A DNA stretch of 64,000 bases from Anisakis pegreffii (taxonomy: Eukaryota; Nematoda; Chromadorea; Rhabditida; Anisakidae), in NCBI GenBank assembly GCA_035041965.1, contig JAPYMA010000311.1, positions 1 through 64,000 on the forward strand. Reading direction: 5' to 3'. The position numbers were made by a program, and so were the translations under genes. Of this stretch, positions 15,001-27,065 are shown piece after piece. Every line of letters begins with the position of its first letter. Position 1 is the first letter of the stretch. Below the pieces are notes generated by a model that made no database searches, was not told where the DNA came from, and saw only the letters and a program-made list of their open reading frames with translations.

Positions 15001-18000
15001 GTTAATGCAATCTCAGGTGGCACCTTCAAGGCTGCTGTCTTCTCAAGTTTGCCCAGTAACATATGAATTTTTTACGTCATTCGATCCAGCTGGATCTCTA
15101 CATTCAGAAAAACATATATTTTGTTGGGCGATTTTGCTCAGCTGAGGAGATATAGCAATTTTCTTAGATCTATTTCAATTAGCGCAGTCGCGCTCATCAT
15201 TCATGTACATTGATCACTATAGAGCAATAAATACGTTAATATAGCAATAGGCGGATTCCGATCTTGGAGCTAACCGTCTTCTCAGGTTTGCCCGGAAACA
15301 TGTGGATTTCCTGTCACCGTTCGATCCAGCAGAACCTCTAGATACAGAATATTATAAATTTTAGTGAGCAATTTGGCTTACTTGAGGAGATATAGGTATT
15401 TTGTTAATGCAATCTCAGGTGGCACCTTCAAGGCTGCTGTCTTCTCAAGTTTGCCCAGTAACATATGAATTTTTTTACGTCATTCGATCCAGCTGGATCT
15501 CTACATTCAGAAAAACATATATTTTGTTGGGCGATTTTGCTCAGCTGAGGAGATATAGCAATTTTCTTAGATCTATTTCAATTAGCGCAGTCGCGCTCAT
15601 CATTCATGTACATTGATCACTATAGAGCAATAAATACGTTAATATAGCAATAGGCGGATTCCGATCTTGGAGCTAACCGTCTTCTCAGGTTTGCCCGGAA
15701 ACATGTGGATTTCTTGTCACCGTTCGATCCAGCAGAACCTCTAGATACAGAATATTATAAATTTTAGTGAGCAATTTGGCTTACTTGAGGAGATATAGGT
15801 ATTTTGTTAATGCAATCTCAGGTGGCACCTTCAAGGCTGCTGTCTTCTCAAGTTTGCCCAGTAACATATGAATTTTTTTACGTCATTCGATCCAGCTGGA
15901 TCTCTACATTCAGAAAAACATATATTTTGTTGGGCGATTTTGCTCAGCTGAGGAGATATAGCAATTTTCTTAGATCTATTTCAATTAGCGCAGTCGCGCT
16001 CATCATTCATGTACATTGATCACTATAGAGCAATAAATACGTTAATATAGCAATAGGCGGATTCCGATCTTGGAGCTAACCGTCTTCTCAGGTTTGCACG
16101 GAAACATGTGGATTTCCTGTCACCGTTCGATCCAGCAGAACCTCTAGATACAGAATATTATAAATTTTAGTGAGCAATTTGGCTTACTTGAGGAGATATA
16201 GGTATTTTGTTAATGCAATCTCAGGTGGCACCTTCAAGGCTGCTGTCTTCTCAAGTTTGCCCAGTAACATATGAATTTTTTTACGTCATTCGATCCAGCT
16301 GGATCTCTACATTCAGAAAAACATATATTTTGTTGGGCGATTTTGCTCAGCTGAGGAGATATAGCAATTTTCTTAGATCTATTTCAATTAGCGCAGTCGC
16401 GCTCATCATTCATGTACATTGATCACTATAGAGCAATAAATACGTTAATATAGCAATAGGCGGATTCCGATCTTGGAGCTAACCGTCTTCTCAGGTTTGC
16501 CCGGAAACATGTGGATTTCCTGTCACCGTTCGATCCAGCAGAACCTCTAGATACAGAATATTATAAATTTTAGTGAGCAATTTGGCTTACTTGAGGAGAT
16601 ATAGGTATTTTGTTAATGCAATCTCAGGTGGCACCTTCAAGGCTGCTGTCTTTTCAAGTTTGCCCATTAGTATATGAATTTTTTTACGTCATTCGATCCA
16701 GCTGCATCTCTACATTCAGAAAAACATATATTTTGTTGGGCGATTTTGCTCAGCTGAGGAGAAATAGCAATTTTCTTAGATCTATTTCAATTAGCGCAGT
16801 CGCGCTCATCATTCATGTACATTGATCACTATAGAGCAATAAATACGTTAATATAGCAATAGGCGGATTCCGATCTTGGAGCTAACCGTCTTCTCAGGTT
16901 TGCCCGGAAACATGTGGATTTCCTGTCACCGTTCGATCCAGCAGAACCTCTAGATACAGAATATTATAAATTTTAGTGAGCAATTTAGCTTACTTGAGGA
17001 GATATAGGTATTTTGTTAATGCAATCTCAGGTGGCACCTTCAAGGCTGCTGTCTTCTCAAGTTTGCCCAGTAACATATGAATTTTTTTACGTCATTCGAT
17101 CCAGCTGGATCTCTACATTCAGAAAAACATATATTTTGTTGGGCGATTTTGCTCAGCTGAGGAGATATAGCAATTTTCTTAGATCTATTTCAATTAGCGC
17201 AGTCGCGCTCATCATTCATGTACATTGATCACTATAGAGCAATAAATACGTTAATATAGCAAAGGCGGATTGCGATCTTGGAGCTAACCGTCTTCTCAGG
17301 TTTGCCCGGAAACATGTGGATTTCCTGTCACCGTTCGATCCAGCAGAACCTCTAGATACAGAATATTATAAATTTTAGTGAGCAATTTAGCTTACTTGAG
17401 GAGATATAGGTATTTTGTTAATGCAATCTCAGGTGGCACCTTCAAGGCTGCTGTCTTTTCAAGTTTGCCCATTAGTATATGAATTTTTTTACGTCATTCG
17501 ATCCAGCTGCATCTCTACATTCAGAAAAACATATATTTTGTTGGGCGATTTTGCTCAGCTGAGGAGATATAGCAATTTTCTTAGATCTATTTCAATTAGC
17601 GCAGTCGCGCTCATCATTCATGTACATTGATCACTATAGAGCAATAAATACGTTAATATAGCAATAGGCGGATTGCGATCTTGGAGCTAACCGTCTTCTC
17701 AGGTTTGCCCAGAAACATGTGGATTTCCTGTCACCGTTCGATCCAGCAGAACCTCTTGATACAGAATATTATAAATATTAGTGAGCAATTTGGCTTACTT
17801 GAGGAGATATAGGTATTTTGTTAATGCAATCTCAGGTGGCACCTTCAAGGCTGCTGTCTTCTCAAGTTTGCCCAGTAACATATGAATTTTTTTACGTCAT
17901 TCGATCCAGCTGGATCTCTACATTCAGAAAAACATATATTTTGTTGGGCGATTTTGCTCAGCTGAGGAGATATAGCAATTTTCTTAGATCTATTTCAATT

Positions 18001-19240
18001 AGCGCAGTCGCGCTCATCATTCATGTACATTGATCACTATAGAGCAATAAATACGTTAATATAGCAATAGGCGGATTGCGATCTTGGAGCTAACCGTCTT
18101 CTCAGGTTTGCCCGGAAACATGTGGATTTCCTGTCACCGTTCGATCCAGCAGAACCTCTAGATACAGAATATTATAAATTTTAGTGAGCAATTTGGCTTA
18201 CTTGAGGAGATATAGGTATTTTGTTAATGCAATCTCAGGTGGCACCTTCAAGGCTGCTGTCTTCTCAAGTTTGCCCAGTAACATATGAATTTTTTACGTC
18301 ATTCGATCCAGCTGGATCTCTACATTCAGAAAAACATATATTTTGTTGGGCGATTTTGCTCAGCTGAGGAGATATAGCAATTTTCTTAGATCTATTTCAA
18401 TTAGCGCAGTCGCGCTCATCATTCATGTACATTGATCACTATAGAGCAATAAATACGTTAATATAGCAATAGGCGGATTGCGATCTTGGAGCTAACCGTC
18501 TTCTCAGGTTTGCCCGGAAACATGTGGATTTCTTGTCACCGTTCGATCCAGCAGAACCTCTAGATACAGAATATTATAAATTTTAGTGAGCAATTTGGCT
18601 TACTTGAGGAGATATAGGTATTTTGTTAATGCAATCTCAGGTGGCACCTTCAAGGCTGCTGTCTTCTCAAGTTTGCCCAGTAACATATGAATTTTTTTAC
18701 GTCATTCGATCCAGCTGGATCTCTACATTCAGAAAAACATATATTTTGTTGGGCGATTTTGCTCAGCTGAGGAGATATAGCAATTTTCTTAGATCTATTT
18801 CAATTAGCGCAGTCGCGCTCATCATTCATGTACATTGATCACTATAGAGCAATAAATACGTTAATATAGCAATAGGCGGATTGCGATCTTGGAGCTAACC
18901 GTCTTCTCAGGTTTGCCCGGAAACATGTGGATTTCTTGTCACCGTTCGATCCAGCAGAACCTCTAGATACAGAATATTATAAATTTTAGTGAGCAATTTG
19001 GCTTACTTGAGGAGATATAGGTATTTTGTTAATGCAATCTCAGGTGGCACCTTCAAGGCTGCTGTCTTCTCAAGTTTGCCCAGTAACATATGAATTTTTT
19101 ACGTCATTCGATCCAGCTGGATCTCTGCATTCAGAAAAACATATATTTTGTCGGGCGATTTTGCTTAGCTGAGGAGATATAGCAATTTTCTTAGATGCTA
19201 TTTCAATTAGCGCAGTCGCGCTCATCATTCATGTACATTG
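1..19240. repeat. 403-bp tandem satellite array, about 48 units
   Basis: Near-identical head-to-tail units of 402 or 403 bp fill this stretch, and the array runs off the left edge. Units differ by a few recurrent variants: six or seven T before tacgtcattcg, tgcccgg or tgcacgg, ttgcgatc or ttccgatc, cttgtc or cctgtc, and tagcaatagg or tagcaaagg. The unit is a dimer of two diverged parts of about 239 and 163 bp. Each starts with a cttctcaRgtttgccc motif, continues with a ttcgatccagc core and reaches a ttgaggagatata-like or ctgaggagatata-like motif. A 71-codon frame starting with TTG appears in about 34 units, but the T6/T7 length change destroys it in the other 14, so it is not a gene. I see no other gene or element inside the array. 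Confidence 0.99.
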
Positions 19241-21640
19241 ATCATTATGGATCAATGCATTCTGTACATTACTAGAGAAATATGGGTACATTCAAGCTTA
19301 CCGTCTTCTCAAGTTTGCCCAGTAACATATTGATGTTTGTACATCGTTCGATTGAGCAGAATCTCGGCTTTCTGAAAATGAAAATTCGCCGAAAGAGTTC
19401 GTCTCTACGAGGAGATATAGCTATTTTCCTGATGCCATAGGGGTTGGTTCATTCAAACCTACCGTACCCTCAGCTTTGACCAGTGGGGTATCCATTTCTT
19501 CGCACCAGTCGATCAAGCAGGATCTCTGCATTCAGAAAAATATATATTTTGTAGGGCGATTTTGCTTAGTTGAGGAGGTATAGCTATTTTATTGAAGCTA
19601 TCTCAACTAGCGCTGAGGTGCTCATTGATATGCAATTGATCACTATAGATCAATGCATAATATACATTAATAGAGAAATATGGGTACATTCAAGCTTACC
19701 GTCTTCTCAGGTTTGCCCAGTAACATATTGATGTTTGTACATCGTTCGATTGAGCAGAATCTCGGCTTTCTGAAAATGAAAATAAGCCGAAAAGTTCTGT
19801 CTCTACGAGGAGATATAGCTATTTTCCTGATGCCATAGGGGTTGGTTCATTCAAACCTACCGTACCCTCAGCTTTGACCAGTGAGGTATCAATTTCTTCG
19901 CACCAATCGATCAAGCAGAATCTCTGCATTCAGAAAAATATATATTTTGTCGGGCGATTTTGCTTGGTTGAGGAGGTATAGCTATTTTATTGAAGCTATC
20001 TCAACTAGCGTTGAGGTGCTCATTGATATGCAATTGATCACTATAGATCAATGCATAATATACATTAATAGAGAAATATGGGTACATTCAAGCTTACCGT
20101 CTTCTCAGGTTTGCCCAGTAACATATTGATGTTTCTACATCGTTCGATTGAGCAGAATCTCGGCTTTCTGAAAATGAAAATAAGCCGAAGAGTTCTGTCT
20201 CTACGAGATAATATAGCTATTTTCCCGATGGCATAGGGGTTGGTTCATTCAAACCTACCGTACCCTCAGCTTTGACCAGTAAGGTATCAATTTCTTCGCA
20301 CCAATCGATCAAGCAGAATCTCTGCATTCAGAAAAATATATATTTTGTCGGGCGATTTTGCTTGGTTGAGGAGGTATAGCTATTTTATTGAAGCTATCTC
20401 AACTAGCGTTGAGGTGCTCATTGATATGCAATTGATCACTATAGATCAATGCATAATATACATTAATAGAGAAATATGGGTACATTCAAGCTTACCGTCT
20501 TCTCAGGTTTGCCCAGTAACATAATGATGTTTCTACATTGTTCGATTGAGCAGAATCTCGGCTTTCTGAAAATGAAAATTTGCCGAAAGGTTTTGTCTCT
20601 ACGAGGAGATATAGCTATTTCCCGATGCCATAGGGGTTGGTTCATTCAAACCTACCGTACCCTCAGCTTTGACCAGTAAGGTATCAATTTCTTCGCACCA
20701 ATCGATCAAGCAGAATCTCTGCATTCAGAAAAATATATATTTTGTCGGGCGATATTGCTTGGTTGAGGAGGTATAGCTATTTTATTGAAGCTATCTCAAC
20801 TAGCGTTGAGGTGCTCATTGATATGCAATTAATCACTATAGATCAATGCATAATATACATTAATAGGGAAATATGGGTACATTCAAGCTTACCGTCTTCT
20901 CAGGTTTGCCCAGAAGCATATTGATGTTTGTACATCGTTCGATTGAGCAGAATCTCGGCTTTCTGAAAATGAAAATAAGCCGAAAAGTTCTGTCTCTACG
21001 AGGAGATATAGCTATTTTCCTGATGCCATAGGGGTTGGTTCATTCAAACCTACCGTACCCTCAGCTTTGACCAGTAAGGTATCAATTTCTTCGCACCAGT
21101 CGATCAAGCAGAATCTCTGCATTCAGAAAAATATATATTTTGTCGGGCGATTTTGCTTAGTTGAGGAGGTATAGCTATTTTATTGAAGCTATCTCAACTA
21201 GCGCTGAGGTGCTCATTGATATGCAATTGATCACTATAGATCAATGCATAATATACATTAATAGAGAAATATGGGTACATTCAAGCTTACCGTCTTCTCA
21301 ATTTTGCCCAGTAACATATTTATGTTTGTACATCGTTCGATTGAGCAGAATCTCGGCTTTCTGGAACTGAAAATTCGCCGAAAGGTTTTGTCTCTACGAG
21401 GAGATATAGCTATTTTCTCGATGCCATACGGGTTGGTTCATTCAAACCTACCGTACCCTCAGCTTTGACCAGTAAGATATCAATTACTATGCACCAGTCG
21501 ATCGGGCAGAATCTCTGCATTCAGAAAATATATATTTTGTCGGGAGTTTTTGCATAGTTGAGGAGCTATAGCTATTTGATTAAAGCTATCTTAACTAGGG
21601 CTGAAGTGTTCATTCATATGCAATTGATCACTACAGATCA
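19241..21640. repeat. Diverged 398-bp satellite, about six units
   Basis: The period shifts from 403 to 397-398 bp: the marker gggtacattcaagctta recurs at 19,284, 19,682, 20,080, 20,478, 20,875 and 21,273. The unit is again a dimer, and both halves are homologous to the halves of the 403-bp unit, sharing the cttctcaggtttgcccagtaac block, a ctctgcattcagaaaaatat block and an aggagatata block. Units here differ from each other more than the 403-bp units do, consistent with an older, less homogenised array edge. Each unit carries the hairpin ttgatcactatagatcaa; the 403-bp units carry a form with one stem mismatch. Open frames of 60-82 codons here are by-products of the repeat. Confidence 0.97.
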
Positions 21641-22015
21641 ATGAAAACATGATTACTCCACAAAATATATGTATTTATGAATCTAGTGATTCCGCTGGAT
21701 CGAAAGGTGTACAGAAAGTCATATGTTACTTGTAAAGGTGTGAGTACGGTAGGCTGGAATATGGCTTCAGCAGCTGCCGAGCAAGTGAGATGCATCGAGA
21801 TAATCATCAATTTGTCTGAAATTGTGAGAATCGTTTGACAATATCCGTATTTTTCAGAAGCTGGGCATTCCGATCTAAATGTGCATATTTTGATAACTTT
21901 AAATCGATAGGAATCTCGGCTTTCTAAATCTGTAATGGATAATGTGGCTTGTTTCTGAGATGTAGGTAAATTCCCGATGGCATATCGTACAATTGCTGCT
22001 GAGAAATGCATTTAT
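21641..22015 (-). repeat. Rearranged, partly inverted satellite monomer at array edge
   Basis: Read on the minus strand, 21,660-21,735 matches the satellite core: aagtaacatatga, tttcgatccagc and acatatattttg occur in order. Further right, 21,900-21,985 matches the satellite in plus orientation (aatctcggctttct and ttcccgatggcat). This is a mosaic of an inverted piece and a direct piece, far more diverged than the arrays. The switch of orientation falls directly after the palindromic ttgatcactacagatcaa at 21,626-21,643. A 126-codon minus frame covers the block; its C-terminal third resembles the translation of the satellite, so I treat it as repeat-derived. Confidence 0.8.
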
Positions 22016-23470
22016 TTAGTTGTGTTAAGATTCCTGTCTTCGAGTGTTAGACAGACGTTGAGTTTGGTTGGGAAACTCTTTGGTTTGTTGAATTCAATAG
22101 ATTCTGTGCAATTAGAAAAATGATTTGTTAGTTAAAAATAATAATTGTCGAGTTAATTGCTAACGGAGCATCACAAAACTGTCCATAAGCAATACACTTC
22201 TAGGAACATATTTCAATGACGATATTGCAGTGATCTTTCATCCGTCTCGTATACACTCAAGTTCCATCCTAACCTTAATTGCTTCTTCAAACAATCTGAA
22301 TGCCAATCAAAATTTCACTGTTCACACTCCTCACTCATCGATTTCGTCGTTTCGGTTACATGTTTGCTGACTTGACTTCAGATTTTGTTTTGCGTTCGGT
22401 TCGAAACGGCCACCAGTCAACACAATCAAATTTATTTCCGCCAAACAATTTATCATATATTTTTCTCCAGTACGCATATATCATTCATTATGGAGAACAA
22501 TGCCTTATAGAGGATTTGATACAGTTACAATGATCAAAGTGATTCCAATAATAACAATAACGAGAAATGGAAAATCAAGAAACAATTGTAGTAATAACAA
22601 TAACAAAATTGAACAACTACCGAAACAATATATCTTTTCAACAGAAACAAACAAACAAAAAAAAACGGTTCACCATAATGAATGACATAAATACGATAAC
22701 AATAACAACACAACAAATCATAAAGATAACTCACAAAATTATCACCTCAAAATCGAAAATTCCCCCTATCAATTCTACCTACACCTCTTCAATTTATCAA
22801 TTCCAACTCTTCATTAAGCTTGTACAATCAGGCGACGAATAGCAAATAAGGCTTCATAAATTTGATTGCATTAAAAAGCATATATTCCGTCCCATCCATT
22901 ACACAATTTATTCTATTCAGACATTTTTTACACAAGCACTATTCATCGTTCTTTTCTAATCAAAAAACTTCTCAACGATTCATTTATTTGACAACAAATC
23001 GAAGCATTTCTCCAAAGATCACTTGAGACATTCTCATTGCAATGATCGATTATTCACTTGGTTTTCCAAAAAATGAACAGCTTCGAACTTCCATGTGAAC
23101 GACTATATTGCTGACGATAATTTATTCCTTCATACTAAAGTATTTCTAGTTTTAGTTGACGCATGCGTTGAGCTTGAGCAATTGCAAAAAGCAAAGCAAC
23201 AAAAACAGAACAGAACAAAACAAAACTGATATTAATCAATAAAATAGATTCACTGATTCTCAACTCTTATAAATATAATATATTCATTGCATTCTTTTCA
23301 AGAACATAAGACAACAAAACAAAAAACATTTATAATACTTGAACAATTAATTTGAAATGAAATGAAATGAAAACAATTCAAATCAATCGAAGTAATGAAA
23401 TAAAAAAGATAAATAATATCTTCTTCTTTTTTCTTCCACCCTCTTCAAATCAAATGAATTTAATTCCAAT
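22016..23470. other. AT-rich intergenic stretch, no gene seen
   Basis: Between the array and the 3' end of the eIF4E gene. It holds low-complexity A-rich runs with degenerate aataac/aacaat triplets around 22,540-22,740. Open frames here are short, composition-driven and lack splice-supported continuation. The eIF4E 3' UTR must lie at the right end, but I cannot fix its limit. Confidence 0.6.
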
Positions 23471-23478
23471 TCCATTAA

Positions 23479-25351
23479 TCAGTCTTGTGATAAAATTGTA
23501 AATTTTGCTCGCACACTGCTCGAACTCTTGTTTTGCACCTCTTGATGGTCCTCATAACGCAATACATCAAACAAAGGTCGAGTGATTTTCGAATCAATAT
23601 CGGGATTTACTAATTTCTGTTTCAGAATCTCTCTAAAAAACGAAAATCATTATTACTCATGTTCATTCAACGAAGCAAAGCGATGAAAAACCAGCTAAAA
23701 TTTTCGAAAAATTCAACTACACAGCAAAATTCTCCGATTGTTAGTTATTTGATGTGTGGAGAGTTTTCGTTTTTCTCCATTTATCAGAACGTTCGTAACT
23801 GTTGCTATCATTTTTCATCACTATTACTAAGTAATCCCTGAGGAAGACAATTATCGTTCTTTCTAAAAATGAAAACAATTTCAAAACATATTCTGTAAAA
23901 TTCCTTAGATAAACGGAAAGAAATCAAACTGAAAAAAATAAATTACCCAATTTTACGGTTTGAGTCATCATTATTTGCATTAGTTGTCCATATACTGATC
24001 TAAAATTTCGAAGATATAATTCCATGAAACAAAAGTCAAAAGATGAGTGAAAAAAATCTACGAAAATTTACCTTTGAACCTTTATTTCTAATATTCACAA
24101 CGATTCCACAAATATCTTCTGTATACTTCCCGAACTGACCTCCAATCACGGCCAATAAAACTTCAAGCCATATCACATCTAATAGATCTTGATGGCGCGA
24201 CTTATCAATCTGTATGACAACAAACGTTAGATTTATCTTACACGCATGCATTGATCTACGAATTAATAACAGAAATTCACATCGCTTAAGCCATTATTAT
24301 GAATGATAAAGAAATTGATTTTTGGAATGAATTTTGAAAAATGAATCACTAACAGTGATAAGCCAACGACCACCGTTTGCATTCTCTGGCACCTCCCACA
24401 TCGGCTGAATATTCTCTTTGAAAACATTATAATCACAAGAGTTATGTAACATTGACGGTGGACGAATATTTAAATATAATCTGAAAATGTTTCACGACAA
24501 TATTTCATTCAAAATTATTCCGATTATGCATATTAAAATATAAGAACCGAATGATTGCTAAACTGAATAAATCAAACTTGAAACATACTTAAATCGAACT
24601 TGTGAACATTCGAAATATGTATTTCTCCAGACATTCAGCAAATTTCAATTTGATTTATGTAGAATCAACAACTTACCCCCAAAACTGCTCAACGGTACTG
24701 AACGTGCAAACTTTTTTCAATCGCTTCTCCCAATTCTTTTCCCTCTGATCATTTAAATACCAATACGTCCATCGTTCCTTCAGTGGATGTTCTAATAAAA
24801 GACTGCTCTCGCCAGTCTGAAACTATGATCACATCAAGATAGATTATGATTCATCAATGATTCAAACTATGATCAAACGATTCAACAATCTTAAAATTCC
24901 ACTCGTACATGCATTCACGACCGCACTACTTCCCTCAATGCTAACCGCAATAAATCAACAATCACCTTGACAATTCCGCAAATGCTCATGCTAAGACCTT
25001 CGAAACTACTTCTGAATCGGCTAGTTCATAACTTATCAGGAGTTGAAAAAAATAATCTACTACACACTTACATCTTACATGGTCCTTATAAAGTTATCAG
25101 TCGGTGCTTGAAGCACGCTATTAATTCTATGACTGCAATCTAATCTTCATCTAAAATCGGTCATTTCCGTATTTGGACAGCAAACTGATAAGGTAGCAAG
25201 CTTCATTTAACAGGGGAAGAGCTGGTGAATAAATTACTGAACAGGAATGAGAAATAACCTGAGAAGTAGTCATGGTTTCGTCTTTGCTTGCCGAACCATC
25301 TGAAAGATTTACATCGGGACTGATCGATCTTGTCGACTCTTCACTCGCCAT
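23479..25351 (-). CDS. Eukaryotic translation initiation factor 4E (IFE-type), six exons
   Basis: Cap-binding protein of the eIF4F complex, cytoplasmic. Exons on the minus strand: 25,351-25,259; 24,816-24,677; 24,480-24,354; 24,209-24,072; 23,999-23,947; 23,632-23,479. Phases agree throughout and give 234 aa, normal for the family. Residues 1-40 are a polar tail. The fold begins near HPLKERW (W47, W50). Cap-stacking tryptophans are present as NW (W60) and PMWEV (W106, with E107), W77 of VEQFW is in the eIF4E-binding surface, and IWTTN (W170) is the methyl-guanosine contact. The CDYNVF, NGGRWLIT and ICGIV blocks are closest to the nematode IFE-1/3/5 group from memory, rather than to 4E-HP. A ttttcag acceptor lies 30 nt before the ATG, so trans-splicing is likely. 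All five cis introns are GT-AG. Confidence 0.95.
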
Positions 25352-25381
25352 GATTTGAGTAACACTTCAAAATTGAAATTA

Positions 25382-25383
25382 CT
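25382..25383 (-). promoter_or_regulatory. Candidate trans-splice acceptor of the eIF4E gene
   Basis: On the minus strand the sequence gtctcttttcag ends here, 30 nt upstream of the eIF4E start codon, with no upstream coding exon in phase. In nematodes such an outron end usually receives a spliced leader. A cis intron in a 5' UTR is the alternative. Confidence 0.5.
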
Positions 25384-25389
25384 GAAAAG

Positions 25390-26286
25390 AGACGAAGAAA
25401 TCTGATGCAATCAACGACACTGATCGAGTGAATTCATCCAAAAGTGCGCACAGAAATGTGATGATATTGGGCAGTATCGCATCGAGGAAGAAAGCACATG
25501 GGTAATACTGTTTAAGATCGCGATGATAAACGAAATTATACGGAATTCTACAGTGGATAAACGTGATAAACCGCGATTGCTAAGATGAAAAATTGGTTTA
25601 GATTTCCTGAGAACGGTGATAAAAATATGGTCGAAGTGACAAATTGCATATTTCAACGAAGAAGTTCATTGGAACTTGATAGAATAATTTGCCCTAAATC
25701 GAACACAACCACACAACAATTACTGAATTTGGCTCGATTCAAGAACCCCGTCACACCATCGACACTAAAAAACTCCGACTTCTGATTCATTTCGCTGAGG
25801 AAAACGGCTAATTTGATCGATATAAGTTATTAATCATGTTAAAGAAGTCGCTGAGAATTGAACGTCATTGCGAAGCAAAGTTCATGACGGACATTCGAAA
25901 GCACACTCGGATGTGAAACACTCAATATCCTGTCCAACAACTGAATAATCGAATGAGCAAATTACGAAATCTTTCTAGTCGAATTTTTTGACGATTTTCA
26001 CGACTTATCAATTCACTTGGAACATTTGCATCCTCCTTGTTCAGTTCGATTAAATTCGATGGAGTGACATAGATCTAAACCACTTTCTCATGAATAATTA
26101 GCGTTTTAATTGTTTCACGTAGTGGTGGAACGAGGTGAGACGTTTAAATTATCAACTTTTAACATGAAGAACGAACTCAATGACTTTTTCAGCATCCTCG
26201 TTCTGCAATCAGAAGTAGTAAAATTCGGTTCGCAACCTGAACTTATTGAATTTTCAAATGCACCCAAAAAACGCGCGAATTTGAAA
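25390..26286. other. Intergenic, no gene seen
   Basis: About 0.9 kb between the eIF4E 5' end and the LTR-like element. Several 60-84 codon frames exist on both strands, but none resembles a known protein or continues across splice sites. It should contain the eIF4E promoter or outron; I see no distinct motif. Confidence 0.5.
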
Positions 26287-26715
26287 TGTCGTGACATCGA
26301 GCGTCATGACCCCTTCAATTTTTCATTTTCAGACAGGAGGGAAAAAGGCCAAGTTGTTCGCTAGACGGGTGCCGATCTCCGTTTCGCGGAACAACTGGCC
26401 TGTAAGATACCTCTCGGTTGGTTTCGGCCTGCAGCTACCGACAACCCACACCAAAAAGTGCAAGAGTAGGTAGGTTGCTACCGATGTCAGAGTGGCGAGG
26501 CACCCACCCATTGAAGAGAATACTAGCCACTGGAAAGCCATCCAAAACCCTCAAAGCTCAACCACCGAAAAAAAATGCCTCGCCATACTCTGTCCCAACC
26601 GAAAGGCATCACACGAAAGAGCTATAAAACCAGCTCTTTCGTCAGAACTTAACAACACGTTAATCTTTATTCATCCCTCACACTCTTCGCAGAGAGTTAT
26701 GAGGGTTTCACGACA
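26287..26715. mobile_element. Candidate solo LTR
   Basis: A 429-bp block bounded by TGTCGTGA at 26,287-26,294 and its exact reverse complement TCACGACA at 26,708-26,715, so it has the TG...CA ends of a long terminal repeat. It looks more GC-rich than its flanks. A tataaaa box at 26,623-26,629, about 90 bp from the right end, fits a U3 promoter in plus orientation. That box sits at the loop of a perfect 11-bp stem (26,613-26,623 with 26,632-26,642). A second imperfect stem pairs 26,347-26,361 with 26,386-26,400. I see no matching target-site duplication (tgaaa on the left, attag on the right) and no second copy, so the call is tentative; a structured non-autonomous element is the alternative. 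Confidence 0.4.
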
Positions 26716-27065
26716 ATTAGTATGATTAATGCGTCCATTACATTACATTATATCACAATATATGATCACATGATCGCAAAATTCTCGGAATCTTCTTCCG
26801 CATCATTGTCCATTTGTACTGTGTCGTATTCGTTGTGCGCTTCCATATTTTCGCTCTCTAGTTTGCATTACGTTACCCAAACTGATTTCGAACACTCCTG
26901 AAAATTGACTCTGCAGCATCAACTAGTAGTTTTTTTTAAATATTTATGTTATGTTAACAATTCTAAACTAAAGCTATCGCACGCTAAATCCCACCCAGTC
27001 CGCTAAACTTATCCCCGTTATCCCTTCTAAACTTAGTCACTCGTAACCTCGTAACCTAATATTAT
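26716..27065. other. Short intergenic, nothing recognised
   Basis: Unique AT-rich sequence between the LTR-like block and the left inverted-repeat arm. No supported coding frame or RNA gene. Confidence 0.5.

Noticed and set aside
905..18838. A 71-codon frame repeated in about 34 satellite units as a possible tandem gene family
   Set aside because: It starts with TTG, is lost in about 14 units by a T6/T7 change, and the sequence is equally conserved outside the frame.
1..21640. CRISPR array
   Set aside because: Units are 400 bp, with no short repeat-spacer pattern, in a eukaryotic genome with introns.
21631..22011. 126-codon minus frame as a small gene
   Set aside because: Its C-terminal part is a diverged satellite in reverse orientation; no splice or start context.
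22534..22842. Overlapping frames on both strands in an A-rich tract
   Set aside because: Low-complexity AAC/ATA triplets keep all frames open; no coding evidence.
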